Source: Yoonia sp. F2084L
GTDB taxonomy: Bacteria > Pseudomonadota > Alphaproteobacteria > Rhodobacterales > Rhodobacteraceae
Assembly (NCBI RefSeq): GCF_023015625.1
Contig: NZ_JALKAH010000001.1
Span: 496,001 to 560,000, forward strand
Direction: 5' to 3'
Length of the DNA stretch: 64,000 bases
The notes beneath the pieces were generated by a model. The model was not told where the DNA came from. It did no database searches and was given only the letters and a program-made list of their open reading frames with translations. The translations under genes were made by a program, and so were the position numbers. Below, piece by piece: positions 1 to 8,873 of this stretch. Position 1 is the first letter of the stretch. Each line of letters begins with the position of its first letter.

Positions 1-556
1 TCCGCACGGCACGCGCCCGTATTTGCATTCTGGCGTGCTGTGATGCTGCCAGATCGCTGCCTTGCGCAAAACCCTGATCAAGTGAGTTCATGAAACCGCC
101 AAGATTTTCTTCATAGAATGTCGCCTTGCCATCGCGGTCGCTGACAGCGGCGTCGATATGCACGCAGTTATCAAAGCGGCGGATGTTTTGGCGTAAGAAA
201 GGCTTGTTTTGTGTGCCGGGCTCGAAAACATGAACAGCACCGGTATGACCCGTTTGTTTGGCAAAAAACTGCGCGACAAAACCGATGTGGCCGCCGACTT
301 CGAATACCGTGTCACCGGGCCGCGTCAGTCGTTTGAGCCGCTGCATGGTGGCAGCCTCGCGCGAGCGTCCGTAGAACCAGTACCCTTTATGCGTGTAGCT
401 TAGAAGGTCAAAGCGCACCCCGGCGTAAGGGTTCTTGATGGACATCCGCCAATCGCACAGGCGCAACAGTGGCAAAGCCAGCGCGCGTAGTGTTTTGTTG
501 CCAGCAAGGCCAGCGCGCAGACGGGGTGTCGGGATATGGGAAAGGGAAGGTTGCAT
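1..556 (-). CDS. FkbM family methyltransferase, 5' part (3' end outside window)
   Basis: This frame is open from an ATG at 554-556 leftwards to the window edge, giving 185 codons with no stop. Residues 80-100 contain the glycine-rich SAM-binding motif I (DTVFEVGGHIGFVA), followed by an acidic strand end (VHVFEPG) as in FkbM-type class I methyltransferases. The family usually O-methylates sugars, polyketides or glycans; the substrate here cannot be told. The first 40 residues are basic and leucine-rich. An AT-rich stretch (557-658) separates it from guaA on the same strand, so it probably has its own promoter. Family call is fairly sure; function is open because the C-terminal half is missing. 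Confidence 0.75.
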   Translation of the reverse strand, partial: MQPSLSHIPTPRLRAGLAGNKTLRALALPLLRLCDWRMSIKNPYAGVRFDLLSYTHKGYWFYGRSREAATMQRLKRLTRPGDTVFEVGGHIGFVAQFFAKQTGHTGAVHVFEPGTQNKPFLRQNIRRFDNCVHIDAAVSDRDGKATFYEENLGGFMNSLDQGFAQGSDLAASQHARMQIRARAVR

Positions 557-658
557 AAGAAGCGTACTCGCAAAAAACAATTCCCATACAACTTATAGGC
601 GAATGTATTTACAAATAGTTAATTTATTCTTGTGTTAACTTAACGCGGGCTGGGCTGA

Positions 659-2218
659 TCATTCCCACTCAATCGTTCCGGGCGGTTTGCTGGTGATGTC
701 ATAGGTTACCCGATTGATGCCCTGCACTTCGTTGATGATCCGCGTCGCAGTTTCGCCAAGGAACTCGTGGCTGAACGGATAGTAATCCGCCGTCATCCCA
801 TCAACCGATGTCACAGCACGCAATGCGCAGGCAAAGTCATAAGTCCGCCCATCGCCCATCACCCCAACGGTGCGTACCGGCAGGATCGCACAGAACGCTT
901 GCCAGATGTCATCATAAAGCCCGTGCTTGCGGATCTGGTCGATATAGACAGCGTCCGCTTTACGCAGAATTTCCAGTTTCTCGCGCGTGATCTCTCCGGG
1001 GCAGCGAATGGCTAGGCCGGGACCAGGGAAAGGGTGGCGTCCAATAAAGGATTTGGGCAAGCCCAGTTCGACACCCAAGGCGCGCACTTCGTCTTTAAAC
1101 AACTCGCGCAGCGGTTCGACCAGTTTCAGGCCCATCTTTTCAGGCAGGCCACCGACGTTGTGGTGGCTTTTGATGGTCACGGAAGGACCGCCGGAAAAGC
1201 TCACGCTTTCAATGACATCGGGGTAAAGCGTGCCTTGCGCAAGGAATGCGGCATCTTCGATCTGGTCGGCGTATTTCTGGAACACGTCGATGAACAGTCT
1301 ACCGATGATCTTGCGCTTGGTTTCGGGGTCGGATTGGCCCTCAAGCTCGCCCAGGAACAACTCGCTTTCGTCGGCGTGGATCACCTTGAGGTTCATGTGA
1401 TCGCGGAACATGCCAACGACCTCTTCGGCCTCGTTCAGGCGCAGCAAACCGTGGTCGACGAAAACGCAAGTCAGCTGGTCACCGATAGCTTCATGCAGCA
1501 GAGCTGCGGCGACAGAGGAATCAACACCGCCAGAGAGGGCGCAAATCACATGGGCATTGCCCACCTGTTCTTTGATCGCCTCAATGGCCTGCTCGCGGTA
1601 GGCACCCATCGTCCAATCACCGGTGAAACCAGCGATACGCACGAAGTTCTCATAAAGTTTCGCACCGTTGGGCGTGTGGTGCACCTCGGGGTGGAATTGC
1701 ACGGCATAGAAGTTACGCGCGACGTCCGCAGTGATGGCATAAGGCGCGTTGGGTGACGTGCCATATACCTCAAAACCCGGAGCGATTTCAGAGACATGGT
1801 CGCCATGGCTCATCCAGACCTGCTCTTTATCGGTCGCGAACCAGCCGTCAAGCAACGACAGCTTTCCATTTGGCGTGACGAAGGCGCGGCCAAACTCGGC
1901 TGTGCCATGTCCGGTGGTCACTTTGCCGCCCAACTGCTCCATCATCGTCTGCTGGCCGTAACAAATGCCCAGCACGGGAACGCCAAGGTCGAAAACGGAC
2001 TGCGGTGCACGGGGTGATCCAATGCGGGTGACGCTATCGGGGCCACCGGACAGGATTACCGCCTTGGGCGCGAAATCGACTAAAAACGCGTCATCGACGT
2101 TCTGATAGGGATGAATTTCGCAATAGACGCTGAGTTCGCGCAGGCGGCGGGCGATCAACTGGGTGACCTGGCTGCCGAAATCAATGATGAGCAGGCGTTC
2201 GTGGGTGCTTTTTTCCAT
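659..2218 (-). CDS. guaA: GMP synthase (glutamine-hydrolysing)
   Basis: Converts XMP to GMP using ATP and glutamine, the last step of GMP synthesis in the cytosol. The 519-residue length is normal. The N-terminal class I glutamine amidotransferase domain shows the nucleophile Cys86 in GICYGQQ and the His176/Glu178 pair in QFHPEVH. The ATP-pyrophosphatase P-loop SGGVDSS is at 229-235, and the dimerisation domain ends with the usual PPGTIEWE tail. It reads as a single gene: the downstream neighbour is an unrelated methyltransferase and the upstream neighbour is divergent. A long open frame on the opposite strand (1034-1756) is only its shadow. Confidence 0.98.
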   Translation of the reverse strand: MEKSTHERLLIIDFGSQVTQLIARRLRELSVYCEIHPYQNVDDAFLVDFAPKAVILSGGPDSVTRIGSPRAPQSVFDLGVPVLGICYGQQTMMEQLGGKVTTGHGTAEFGRAFVTPNGKLSLLDGWFATDKEQVWMSHGDHVSEIAPGFEVYGTSPNAPYAITADVARNFYAVQFHPEVHHTPNGAKLYENFVRIAGFTGDWTMGAYREQAIEAIKEQVGNAHVICALSGGVDSSVAAALLHEAIGDQLTCVFVDHGLLRLNEAEEVVGMFRDHMNLKVIHADESELFLGELEGQSDPETKRKIIGRLFIDVFQKYADQIEDAAFLAQGTLYPDVIESVSFSGGPSVTIKSHHNVGGLPEKMGLKLVEPLRELFKDEVRALGVELGLPKSFIGRHPFPGPGLAIRCPGEITREKLEILRKADAVYIDQIRKHGLYDDIWQAFCAILPVRTVGVMGDGRTYDFACALRAVTSVDGMTADYYPFSHEFLGETATRIINEVQGINRVTYDITSKPPGTIEWE

Positions 2219-2321
2219 GCCGCGTGGGTAATCGCAGGGCCCGATTTGTGCAAGAGGGGCCGCGATATTCGAAAGTGGAAATCTGTGTTATGCTGTCTTC
2301 ATTGTTTAAGGAGATTTATGA

Positions 2322-3122
2322 ATGCAGATTTTTGAACACACGCTCGCCCGCGTGGCTGTCTGGAACCTTGCTGGTTTTGGCGGGATAAATATCGACCGGA
2401 TGAAGCGTCAGGCCGAAGGATTGGCTTTGCTGGATGCAGAATTGGTGACCTTGGTTGAAGTGAACCCGGTCAGTTATATTGATGCGTTGGCCGCTGAAAT
2501 CGGCACCTATGGGCTGCATTATGATACAACAATCATTCCCCAGCCCGGCAATTTGCATATTGGGTTCCTTCACAAGAAAGGCGTCGAGGTGAAAAACGCG
2601 ACGCTGGTGCCGGGATCAGAGGGGGCCTATGCCGCCGGCCGCCGTGCCGTGTCTGTTGATGTGAAAATGGGCAAGTTCTCGGCGCATTTGCTGGGGGTTC
2701 ATCTGAAATCAGGGCGCGATAAGCCGGAACAAAAGCTGCGCGACACGCAGTGCATCGCGATTGGGAATTACCTGACAAACCTGCGCAACACCCCCGGTTT
2801 CAAGCGCAAGACGCTGTTGTTGATGGGCGATTTCAACATGATCCCCGGACAGGATGTCAGCAATTTTCACCATCTTGGCGGCGATGATCTGATGGATTTC
2901 GTGTCCTCTTGGGATTTGCAGGATCGGTTTAGCCATATCCTTGATAAAGGTCGCGCGAACCTGCTGGACGGGTTTGCCGTGTCACGCACTTTTGCCACCG
3001 ACTATGTGCGTGGCTCTTTGCGTTTGTTCCCAATGCATTGGACAATGGATATGGGGCGCGAACGGTTCAAGGATGAGGTGTCCGATCACTTGCCGTTTGT
3101 CGCCAGTTTCAAGGTCTACTGA
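2322..3122 (+). CDS. endonuclease/exonuclease/phosphatase family protein
   Basis: A 266-residue protein with the DNase I-like EEP fold. Visible catalytic signatures are WNLAGFG near the N-terminus, the metal-binding Glu46 in LVEVNP, GDFN at 169-172 and the SDH triad at 254-256. Such proteins cleave phosphodiesters in nucleic acids, nucleotides or phospholipids; the substrate cannot be predicted. No signal peptide is seen, so it is probably cytosolic. A strong Shine-Dalgarno (AAGGAG, about 2309) sits 8 bases before the ATG and supports this start over an out-of-frame ATG at 2318. It is divergent from guaA and about 100 bases before the MttB-like gene. Confidence 0.85.
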   Translation: MQIFEHTLARVAVWNLAGFGGINIDRMKRQAEGLALLDAELVTLVEVNPVSYIDALAAEIGTYGLHYDTTIIPQPGNLHIGFLHKKGVEVKNATLVPGSEGAYAAGRRAVSVDVKMGKFSAHLLGVHLKSGRDKPEQKLRDTQCIAIGNYLTNLRNTPGFKRKTLLLMGDFNMIPGQDVSNFHHLGGDDLMDFVSSWDLQDRFSHILDKGRANLLDGFAVSRTFATDYVRGSLRLFPMHWTMDMGRERFKDEVSDHLPFVASFKVY

Positions 3123-3228
3123 CGACACATGTCGTTTTCGCGTCTCAGGGGCCGCTTCTTTGGTAAGGCGCGGCTGGTTGGGGTTGTAATAAACGTCAAG
3201 CAGTCAGCTACCTCAAGGGAGACGGATC

Positions 3229-4779
3229 ATGACGGATGCACCAGCCAAAGCAGGACGCCGCGCGCGCGGTGGCGGTGGTGCAGCGCGCCGGGCCGAGCGG
3301 ACGGCGGTCAGTGTCGAGACGGCCAAGTATATAGAGCGTAACATCCCGAACTATGAAGTCCTGACCGAAGAAGCGCTGGACGTTATCGAGGCGAATGCCG
3401 AAACCGTGCTGGCAGAGATCGGCGTGAATTTTGTCGATAACCCAGAGGCGCTGGAGCGTTGGAAAGCGGCAGGTGCCGAGGTTGATGGCGAACGTGTCCG
3501 CATCCCGCGTGGTTTGGCGCGCAAGCTATGCGCGACGGCACCTTCTGAGTATACCCAGCACGCACGCAATCCAGAACGGAACGTGGTTGTAGGTGGCAAG
3601 AACCTTGTGCTCGCACCCGTCTATGGGCCCCCGTTTGTGCGTGATGCCGTAGGCGGCCGCCGCTATGCGACGATGGATGACTTCGAAAAATTCGTGAAGC
3701 TAGGGTATATGTCGAAGTGGCTACACCACTCCGGCGGCACGGTTTGCGAACCGACTGATGTGGCAGTGAACAAGCGCCACCTTGATATGCTGCTGGCCCA
3801 TATGGTCTATAGCGATAAACCGTTTATGGGGTCGGTTACCGAACCCAGCCGCGCGCAGGATAGCATTGAGATGTGCGAGATTCTGTTCGGTAAGGAATTC
3901 GTGCGGGACAACACCGTGATGACATCGCTGATCAACATCAACTCGCCCCTGACATTCGACAGCATCATGATGGGCGCGTTGGAAGTCTTTGCGAAAAATA
4001 ACCAAGCCTCGATCATCAGCCCCTTCATCGTGGGCGGGGCGATGGCGCCGGTTTCTGTTGCAGGGACACTGACGCAGGTTCTGGCCGAAGTGTTGGCGGG
4101 CGTGGCCTATAGCCAGATCATCCGCCCCGGATCACCGGTAGTGATGGGCACCTTTGTGACGTCTATCGATATGAACTCTGGCGCGCCAACCTTTGGCACA
4201 CCAGAAGCCAGCCATATCACCTACGGGGCAGGGCAGCTGGCCCGCCGTTTGAACCTGCCTTATCGGTCCGCCGGATCGTTCTGCGGGTCCAAACTGCCGG
4301 ATGCGCAGGCGGCCTATGAGACGGCCAACAGCCTGAACATGGGGCTGCTGTCGGGTGTCAACTTTATGTTGCATAGTTGTGGTTGGCTTGAAGGGGGTCT
4401 TGTTGCATCCTTTGAAAAGTTTGTCATGGATGCCGACATGCTGGGCACGCTGCACCACTTTGCGCGCGGCGTGGATATGTCCGAGAACGGGCAGGCGATG
4501 GAGGCCATCGCAGAGGTGGGGCCGGGCGGCCACTATCTTGGGTGCGAACATACGCAGGCGAATTTCAAAACAGCGTTCTGGCGGTCAGACTTGTTTGATT
4601 ACAAACCGTTTGAAACCTGGGACGAAGAAGGCGCCCGCGATACGCAAACGCTGGCGACCGCGCGGGTGGCAAAGCTGCTGGAGACCTACCAGCAGCCCAA
4701 GCTTGACCCGGAGGTCGAGGCAAAGCTCCGCGCCTATGTGGCCGATAAGAAAGCCAGCATGCCGGACGCGTTCACCTAA
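3229..4779 (+). CDS. MttB-type (trimethylamine methyltransferase superfamily, COG5598) methyltransferase, non-pyrrolysine
   Basis: 516 residues matching the MttB superfamily over its full length, after a basic, glycine-rich N-terminal tail (residues 1-30) not expected in the core fold. Founding members move a methyl group from trimethylamine to a corrinoid protein and carry pyrrolysine. This gene has no in-frame amber codon, and the matching region reads SAGSFCGSKLPDAQAAYE, so it belongs with the non-Pyl members, which act on quaternary amines such as glycine betaine. No corrinoid protein (MttC type) or activase lies nearby, so the methyl acceptor is unknown. A GGGAG ribosome site precedes the ATG. 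Substrate assignment beyond a methylated amine or betaine would be a guess. Confidence 0.85.
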   Translation: MTDAPAKAGRRARGGGGAARRAERTAVSVETAKYIERNIPNYEVLTEEALDVIEANAETVLAEIGVNFVDNPEALERWKAAGAEVDGERVRIPRGLARKLCATAPSEYTQHARNPERNVVVGGKNLVLAPVYGPPFVRDAVGGRRYATMDDFEKFVKLGYMSKWLHHSGGTVCEPTDVAVNKRHLDMLLAHMVYSDKPFMGSVTEPSRAQDSIEMCEILFGKEFVRDNTVMTSLININSPLTFDSIMMGALEVFAKNNQASIISPFIVGGAMAPVSVAGTLTQVLAEVLAGVAYSQIIRPGSPVVMGTFVTSIDMNSGAPTFGTPEASHITYGAGQLARRLNLPYRSAGSFCGSKLPDAQAAYETANSLNMGLLSGVNFMLHSCGWLEGGLVASFEKFVMDADMLGTLHHFARGVDMSENGQAMEAIAEVGPGGHYLGCEHTQANFKTAFWRSDLFDYKPFETWDEEGARDTQTLATARVAKLLETYQQPKLDPEVEAKLRAYVADKKASMPDAFT

Positions 4780-4782
4780 AAC

Positions 4783-5079
4783 TCATACCAATTGCGGGGC
4801 CGTGGCGCGCATCAACTGCGCCTCACCCAGTATTGCGATCAGAACGTCAACATGGCGCGCAGGCCGATAGTTGGCCGACTGATCGGTGCGCAAGGCGTCA
4901 ATCTCGGCTTCAATATCAAGCAATTGCATGATCGCGTGACCATGCCGGGGCAGGGTGTCGGACTGCAGAATGCGCCGCAAATGTATGCTGCGGCGATAGT
5001 CATCAACGCCAAAACGGGCGGCGCGGGCCAGCAGGGTTGGGCGGCTCAGGGTGGCAATACGCGTGTGTAGATCAAGCAT
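4783..5079 (-). CDS. DUF6477 family protein
   Basis: A 98-residue, Arg- and Leu-rich, probably all-helical cytosolic protein. It starts MLDLHTRIATLSRPTLLARAAR and resembles the Rhodobacteraceae family DUF6477, whose role is unknown. Its end is convergent with the MttB-like gene 3 bases away, and its start faces the GafA-like gene across a 250-base spacer that holds a CtrA-like box. The divergent arrangement suggests shared regulation with that gene, but this is inference. The opposite strand is also open over most of this stretch (4792-5070) and was judged a shadow. Confidence 0.7.
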   Translation of the reverse strand: MLDLHTRIATLSRPTLLARAARFGVDDYRRSIHLRRILQSDTLPRHGHAIMQLLDIEAEIDALRTDQSANYRPARHVDVLIAILGEAQLMRATAPQLV

Positions 5080-5222
5080 GTGTCAATGTTCCATTACATC
5101 AGTAAGAGTCGACACAACATGACACAACCCAGACGGGTGTTGCGGAATCGCCATGAGATAAGAACGCTCTGGTTAGACTTGTTTATCTTTTGGAAAGAAT
5201 GGTTGACGGGCAAATTGTACGG

Positions 5223-5237
5223 TTAACTACTAAGTAA
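5223..5237. promoter_or_regulatory. CtrA-like box (TTAA-N7-GTAA)
   Basis: Within GGTTAACTACTAAGTAAC the two tetranucleotides TTAA and GTAA are 7 bases apart, a 7 of 8 match to the CtrA consensus TTAA-N7-TTAA. It lies 92 bases before the GafA-like start and 144 bases before the divergent DUF6477 start. CtrA is the known cell-cycle/GTA master regulator of alphaproteobacteria and controls gafA in Rhodobacter capsulatus, so the placement fits. A possible -35 (TTGACG, 5203-5208) lies just upstream, with no convincing -10. Confidence 0.5.
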
Positions 5238-5329
5238 CTATGCACGCTCCGGTAGTATTTCGTCATGTCGTGGGGGGATGTGAAGGCTGCCTGATGCGTT
5301 CGGTTATTTCGGCAAAAGGATGAGTTACT

Positions 5330-6451
5330 ATGACAGCACCACAAGGGCGAACTGCTTCGCCTGATCTCCCACGTTGGGTTCCGGATGCAGCCCGCCACTA
5401 TCTTGTTCACACAGAAACTGGCCTTTCGATACGCGCACTTGCGCGGGCCAGCGACTGTCACCCGTCAACGGTTCTGCGGCAGGTACGTCGTTTTGAAGGA
5501 CGCCGCGATGATCCGCTGATTGATGCGGCATTGCGGGCGTTGTCTGCGCAGGTCTCTGCGCGCGATATTTTAAAAAAGGGGAATATGAAGACCATGAATA
5601 TGCAGTGCGTAAAGAGTGAAATTCACCAGCCAGCCGGCTTGACACAAACGCGGATTGACCAGGAAGCAAAGCGGATATTGCGCCGTTTATGCGAACAAGG
5701 TGCCGTGTTGGCTGTCGCCCGCGAAATGGAAACAGCCGTGGTGGTGCGTGTCACGCCTGAGGGCGAGCAGGTGCGCACCGGTGTTGTGGAACGCGAGATC
5801 GCGCAGGCGATGGCATTGAAAGACTGGATCACATGCCCCGAACCGGACGGGCGCATTGCACGCTATTTCATCACAAATACTGGCCGCGCAGCCTTGCGCC
5901 GCCTGACGGCCGAGGACGAAAACCGGGCCAGCGGCTTTGCCGAGCGCAGCCTTGATGCGGATGGTGATGCCGGTTGGGACATTGCCGCAATCGAAGGTGG
6001 CAATCGTCCCACCTACCGCGCTTATGCCACCGAAAGCCCATTGGTGGGGTTGTCCCGTCGCAAGGATCGCGATGGCAAACCGTTTCTGCCCCGCGATCTG
6101 GTCGCCGTGGGCGAGCGCTTGCGCGAAGACTATGAATTGGTCGAGGTTGGCATGAGCGCCAATGACGGATGGGAAGGTTTCATGGCGGGCGAAACGCTGG
6201 ATGCCGTGAAAGACGGACCCAAAGGGGCCGTTGCAGCACATGGCCGGATAAAGGATGCTTTGGCCGAACTGGGGCCAGGCTTGGGTGATGTGGTGCTACG
6301 GTGCTGCTGTTTGCTGGAAGGGTTAGAACAGACAGAAAAGAAAATGGGCTGGTCGGCGCGGTCCGGCAAGATCGTGTTGCGGATCGCCTTGCAGCGGCTC
6401 AAACGCCACTATGAAGAAACGCAAGGACGCTATGGGCCGATGATCGGGTAA
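5330..6451 (+). CDS. gafA: helix-turn-helix / DUF6456 protein, probable GafA-like regulator of the gene transfer agent
   Basis: 373 residues. The N-terminal part (about 15-60) carries a helix-turn-helix-like stretch (LSIRALARASDCHPSTVLR). The middle is variable, and the C-terminal part (about 235-373) matches DUF6456, including SRRKDRDGKPFL and a helix-rich end with VLRIALQRLKRHY. This two-part layout is that of Rhodobacterales GafA, the direct activator of GTA genes, which corresponds to Caulobacter GafY plus GafZ. That link is from memory of those papers and not tested here. AAAGGATGA just upstream is the ribosome site. The CtrA-like box at 5223-5237 supports the call. No GTA structural genes are in the window. 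The domain call is firm; the gene symbol is provisional. Confidence 0.65.
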   Translation: MTAPQGRTASPDLPRWVPDAARHYLVHTETGLSIRALARASDCHPSTVLRQVRRFEGRRDDPLIDAALRALSAQVSARDILKKGNMKTMNMQCVKSEIHQPAGLTQTRIDQEAKRILRRLCEQGAVLAVAREMETAVVVRVTPEGEQVRTGVVEREIAQAMALKDWITCPEPDGRIARYFITNTGRAALRRLTAEDENRASGFAERSLDADGDAGWDIAAIEGGNRPTYRAYATESPLVGLSRRKDRDGKPFLPRDLVAVGERLREDYELVEVGMSANDGWEGFMAGETLDAVKDGPKGAVAAHGRIKDALAELGPGLGDVVLRCCCLLEGLEQTEKKMGWSARSGKIVLRIALQRLKRHYEETQGRYGPMIG

Positions 6452-6557
6452 ACGCGCGGCCATGCACGGGGTGCAGTCCCGTCATGCGCTAACCCCAGAA
6501 CATTGGACAAATGCGGGGGGCGACGTTAGGTAACTGGCAACAAGACCGGAGCCTGAT

Positions 6558-7517
6558 ATGCCCACACGCGATCTGAAAATTCCTGCACAGCGCCACCCTG
6601 AAAAGCAGCGCCGCCCGGATGCACCCCAGCCGAAGAAACCGGATTGGATCAGGGTAAAAGCGCCGGTGTCGGAAGGATATAAGAAAACCCGCGATATCAT
6701 GCGCGACAATAAATTGGTCACGGTCTGCGAAGAGGCAGGCTGTCCCAACGTCGGCGAATGCTGGTCACAAGGCCATGCGACAATGATGATCATGGGCGAG
6801 GTTTGCACGCGGGCCTGCACCTTCTGCAACATCGCGACGGGCAAACCGCCAGAGGCGTTGGATGTGTTTGAACCGGGCCGCGTGGCGGATGCGGTGAAAA
6901 AACTGGGCCTGAAGCATGTCGTTATCACATCCGTGGACCGCGATGATATCGAGGATGGCGGGGCAGAGCACTTTGCCCAGACCATTCGCGCGGTACGACG
7001 CCAGTCGCCCGATACGACCATCGAAATCCTGACACCTGATTTTATTCGCTGTGATCCCAAAGTATTAGAGGTCGTTGTTGAAGCCCGTCCTGACGTGTTC
7101 AATCACAATCTTGAAACCGTACCGGGCCTTTATCCAGAGGTGCGCCCGGGGGCGCGTTACTTCCATTCATTGCGTCTTTTGCAGCGAGTGAAAGAGCTTG
7201 ATCCGACAATGTTTACAAAATCCGGCATCATGGTGGGATTGGGCGAGGACAAACAGGCCGTCACCCAAGTCATGGAAGACATGCGGGCCGCTGACATCGA
7301 CTTTCTGACGATTGGTCAGTACCTGCAACCAACGCCAAAGCACCATAAGGTGGATCGGTTTGTGACCCCGGAAGAGTTCAAGACCTATGAAAAGGCGGCC
7401 TATAACAAGGGCTTCCTGATGGTCTCGGCGACACCGTTGACCCGATCATCTTACCATGCCGGTGATGATTTCGCACAGCTGCGTGCGGCGCGCCAAAAGA
7501 AGCTGGGGCTGGCCTAG
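6558..7517 (+). CDS. lipA: lipoyl synthase
   Basis: Radical SAM enzyme that inserts two sulfur atoms into protein-bound octanoyl groups to make lipoate for the 2-oxoacid dehydrogenases and glycine cleavage H protein. The auxiliary-cluster cysteines are in [12 protein letters not shown] (C57, C62, C68). The radical SAM triad CTRACTFC gives C83, C87 and C90. The conserved C-terminal RSSYHAGD provides the serine ligand of the auxiliary cluster. At 319 residues the length is standard. Its stop overlaps the stop of the convergent 57-residue protein gene by two bases. Confidence 0.97.
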   Translation: MPTRDLKIPAQRHPEKQRRPDAPQPKKPDWIRVKAPVSEGYKKTRDIMRDNKLVTVCEEAGCPNVGECWSQGHATMMIMGEVCTRACTFCNIATGKPPEALDVFEPGRVADAVKKLGLKHVVITSVDRDDIEDGGAEHFAQTIRAVRRQSPDTTIEILTPDFIRCDPKVLEVVVEARPDVFNHNLETVPGLYPEVRPGARYFHSLRLLQRVKELDPTMFTKSGIMVGLGEDKQAVTQVMEDMRAADIDFLTIGQYLQPTPKHHKVDRFVTPEEFKTYEKAAYNKGFLMVSATPLTRSSYHAGDDFAQLRAARQKKLGLA

Positions 7518-7687
7518 CGTCCGCGCCGCAGATCGTTCGGCGTCAACCACTCTGGCCATCCCCAGAGTCGTTCAATGCCGAATAAAACAAGGCAAACCAG
7601 CAAAATGCCCGCCACAAATCTGATCTTTGCAGGTGAGGGTGGGTTTTGCGCCCATCGCTTTGCCCTGAGAAGCCAGCGCGGGTTCAT
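7514..7687 (-). CDS. small single-span membrane protein overlapping hpt
   Basis: A 57-codon frame whose ATG (7685-7687) overlaps the hpt stop as ATGA and whose TAG overlaps the lipA stop from the other side. The product begins [17 protein letters not shown], has one hydrophobic segment at about 24-38 ([15 protein letters not shown]), then a Trp-rich stretch WGWPEW and ends NDLRRGR. The positive N-terminus suggests an N-in orientation. I do not recognise a named family. The exact overlap with hpt, the hydrophobic core and the good fit to the convergent space argue for a real, translationally coupled gene. Function unknown. Confidence 0.65.
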   Translation of the reverse strand: MNPRWLLRAKRWAQNPPSPAKIRFVAGILLVCLVLFGIERLWGWPEWLTPNDLRRGR

Positions 7688-8229
7688 GCCTTTTCAACAA
7701 ATCGGACTTTGCCGATAAAGCCCAGGTTCCGGTTGCGCTGCGCAAAATCAATCCCGTAGCCCACGACAAACTCATCAGGGATTTCAAAGCCGGTCCAATC
7801 GGCCTTCAAATCCACTTCGCGCCGCGCAGGTTTATCCAGCAAAGCGATGGTTTTCATGCGTGCAGGTTTGCGCGACCCCAGAAACTTGGTGACATGGGCA
7901 AGGGTGTGACCTGTATCGACGATATCTTCGACAATCAGCACATCACGCCCTTCGATCTGGCCGCGTAAGTCTTTGAGAATGCGCACTTCTCGTGTGCTTT
8001 CCATGCCGTCCCCGTAAGATGACGCCTCAAGAAAATCGACCTCGACGGGCAGGTCCAGTTCACGCACCAGATCGGCAATAAACACGAAGGATCCGCGCAA
8101 CAGGCCAACAACGACAAGTTTGTCGGTATCGGCGAACTCAGTGCGGATCTCTCTTGCCAAATCTTCGATCCGGGCGGCAATGGCTTTGGCGCTGATCATT
8201 TCGTCGATCACGTAGTCTTGGTGCGGCAT
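7684..8229 (-). CDS. hpt: hypoxanthine phosphoribosyltransferase
   Basis: Salvages hypoxanthine (and guanine) with PRPP to make IMP or GMP. The PRPP-binding motif [14 protein letters not shown] is clear, and [13 protein letters not shown] is the phosphate-binding loop region near the N-terminus. I chose the ATG at 8227-8229 ([11 protein letters not shown]), which has GAGG just upstream, and not the longer frame from 8298; this gives 181 residues, normal for the family. It is divergent from the COQ10-like gene with an 85-base spacer and is followed by the overlapping small membrane protein gene. Confidence 0.95.
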   Translation of the reverse strand: MPHQDYVIDEMISAKAIAARIEDLAREIRTEFADTDKLVVVGLLRGSFVFIADLVRELDLPVEVDFLEASSYGDGMESTREVRILKDLRGQIEGRDVLIVEDIVDTGHTLAHVTKFLGSRKPARMKTIALLDKPARREVDLKADWTGFEIPDEFVVGYGIDFAQRNRNLGFIGKVRFVEKA

Positions 8230-8314
8230 AGGGGCCTCAGTTTGGGGAAATGGGTTGATTTTCACCGCCAAGTTTACGACATCCTGTGCCGAAGTCACCC
8301 GTGAAAGCCCCGGT

Positions 8315-8758
8315 ATGCCAAGTCATTTTGAGACCAAGTTTCTACCTTATACAGCCCAGCAAATGTATGACCTTGTGGCAGATGTGGCGAACTACCCGAA
8401 ATTTCTACCGTGGACGGCAGCAGCCCGTGTGCGCAGTGTCACGGACAAAGGTGATCACGCTGAAATGCTGGCCGATTTGGTGATATCCTTCAAAGTGTTC
8501 CGCGAAAAATTTGGCAGCCGTGTCACACTTTGGCCGGAGGCCATGAAGATCGACACAGAGTATCTGGATGGGCCGATCCGGCATCTGGAAAGCCAATGGA
8601 ACTTCAAGGATGTGGAAGGCGGATGCGAGGTATCATTCGAGGTTGATTTCGAATTCCGCAGCCGTTTGTTGCAAGGGGCTGCGGGGATGTTCTTTAACGA
8701 AGCGATGCAGCGGGTGGTGCGGTCGTTCGAGCGGCGGGCAAACGAACTTTATGCATAA
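8315..8758 (+). CDS. COQ10/RatA-like START-fold protein (type II toxin RatA family)
   Basis: A 147-residue protein from the ATG at 8315 ([24 protein letters not shown]), the typical opening of the polyketide cyclase/START family that holds mitochondrial Coq10. Motifs NYPKFLPW and the C-terminal [22 protein letters not shown] are characteristic. Coq10 binds ubiquinone and is needed for efficient respiration; E. coli RatA was reported to block ribosome subunit joining. The ubiquinone role is the more likely one here, by family resemblance. The longer frame from 8255 would extend into the hpt promoter and lacks family support. Confidence 0.88.
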   Translation: MPSHFETKFLPYTAQQMYDLVADVANYPKFLPWTAAARVRSVTDKGDHAEMLADLVISFKVFREKFGSRVTLWPEAMKIDTEYLDGPIRHLESQWNFKDVEGGCEVSFEVDFEFRSRLLQGAAGMFFNEAMQRVVRSFERRANELYA

Positions 8759-8784
8759 GCATTCACGCCGCATCCGGTCACTGT

Positions 8785-8801
8785 CGCCGGAGCCTCCGGC
8801 G
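8785..8801 (+). terminator. perfect inverted repeat after the COQ10-like gene
   Basis: CGCCGGAG and CTCCGGCG form a perfect 8-base stem around a single base, 27 bases after the stop, followed by GGGGTCTTTC. The loop is too short to fold as drawn, so the top of the stem must open. The T tract is weak. Probably a terminator, possibly bidirectional with the next repeat. Confidence 0.5.
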
Positions 8802-8830
8802 GGGTCTTTCAGGCAAGATGATAATATATG

Positions 8831-8864
8831 GCCTTCCCCGAAGCGTGGTTTGCCGGGGGAAGGC
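8831..8864 (-). terminator. inverted repeat after amt
   Basis: GCCTTCCCC (8831-8839) pairs with GGGGAAGGC (8856-8864) across a 16-base loop, 10 bases beyond the amt stop on the minus strand. No clear T run follows, so termination efficiency is uncertain. Confidence 0.5.
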
Positions 8865-8873
8865 GCATCGGTT

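Noticed and set aside
1034..1756. 240-codon frame on the plus strand opposite guaA
   Set aside because: It is fully antisense to a certain gene, has no family features, and its length follows from the GC-rich codon pattern.
3229..4779. Pyrrolysine-containing methyltransferase
   Set aside because: No in-frame TAG exists in the gene and no pyl genes are in the window.
4355..4870. 171-codon frame inside the MttB-like gene
   Set aside because: Same strand but another frame; Arg/Trp/Ser-rich and unlike any protein.
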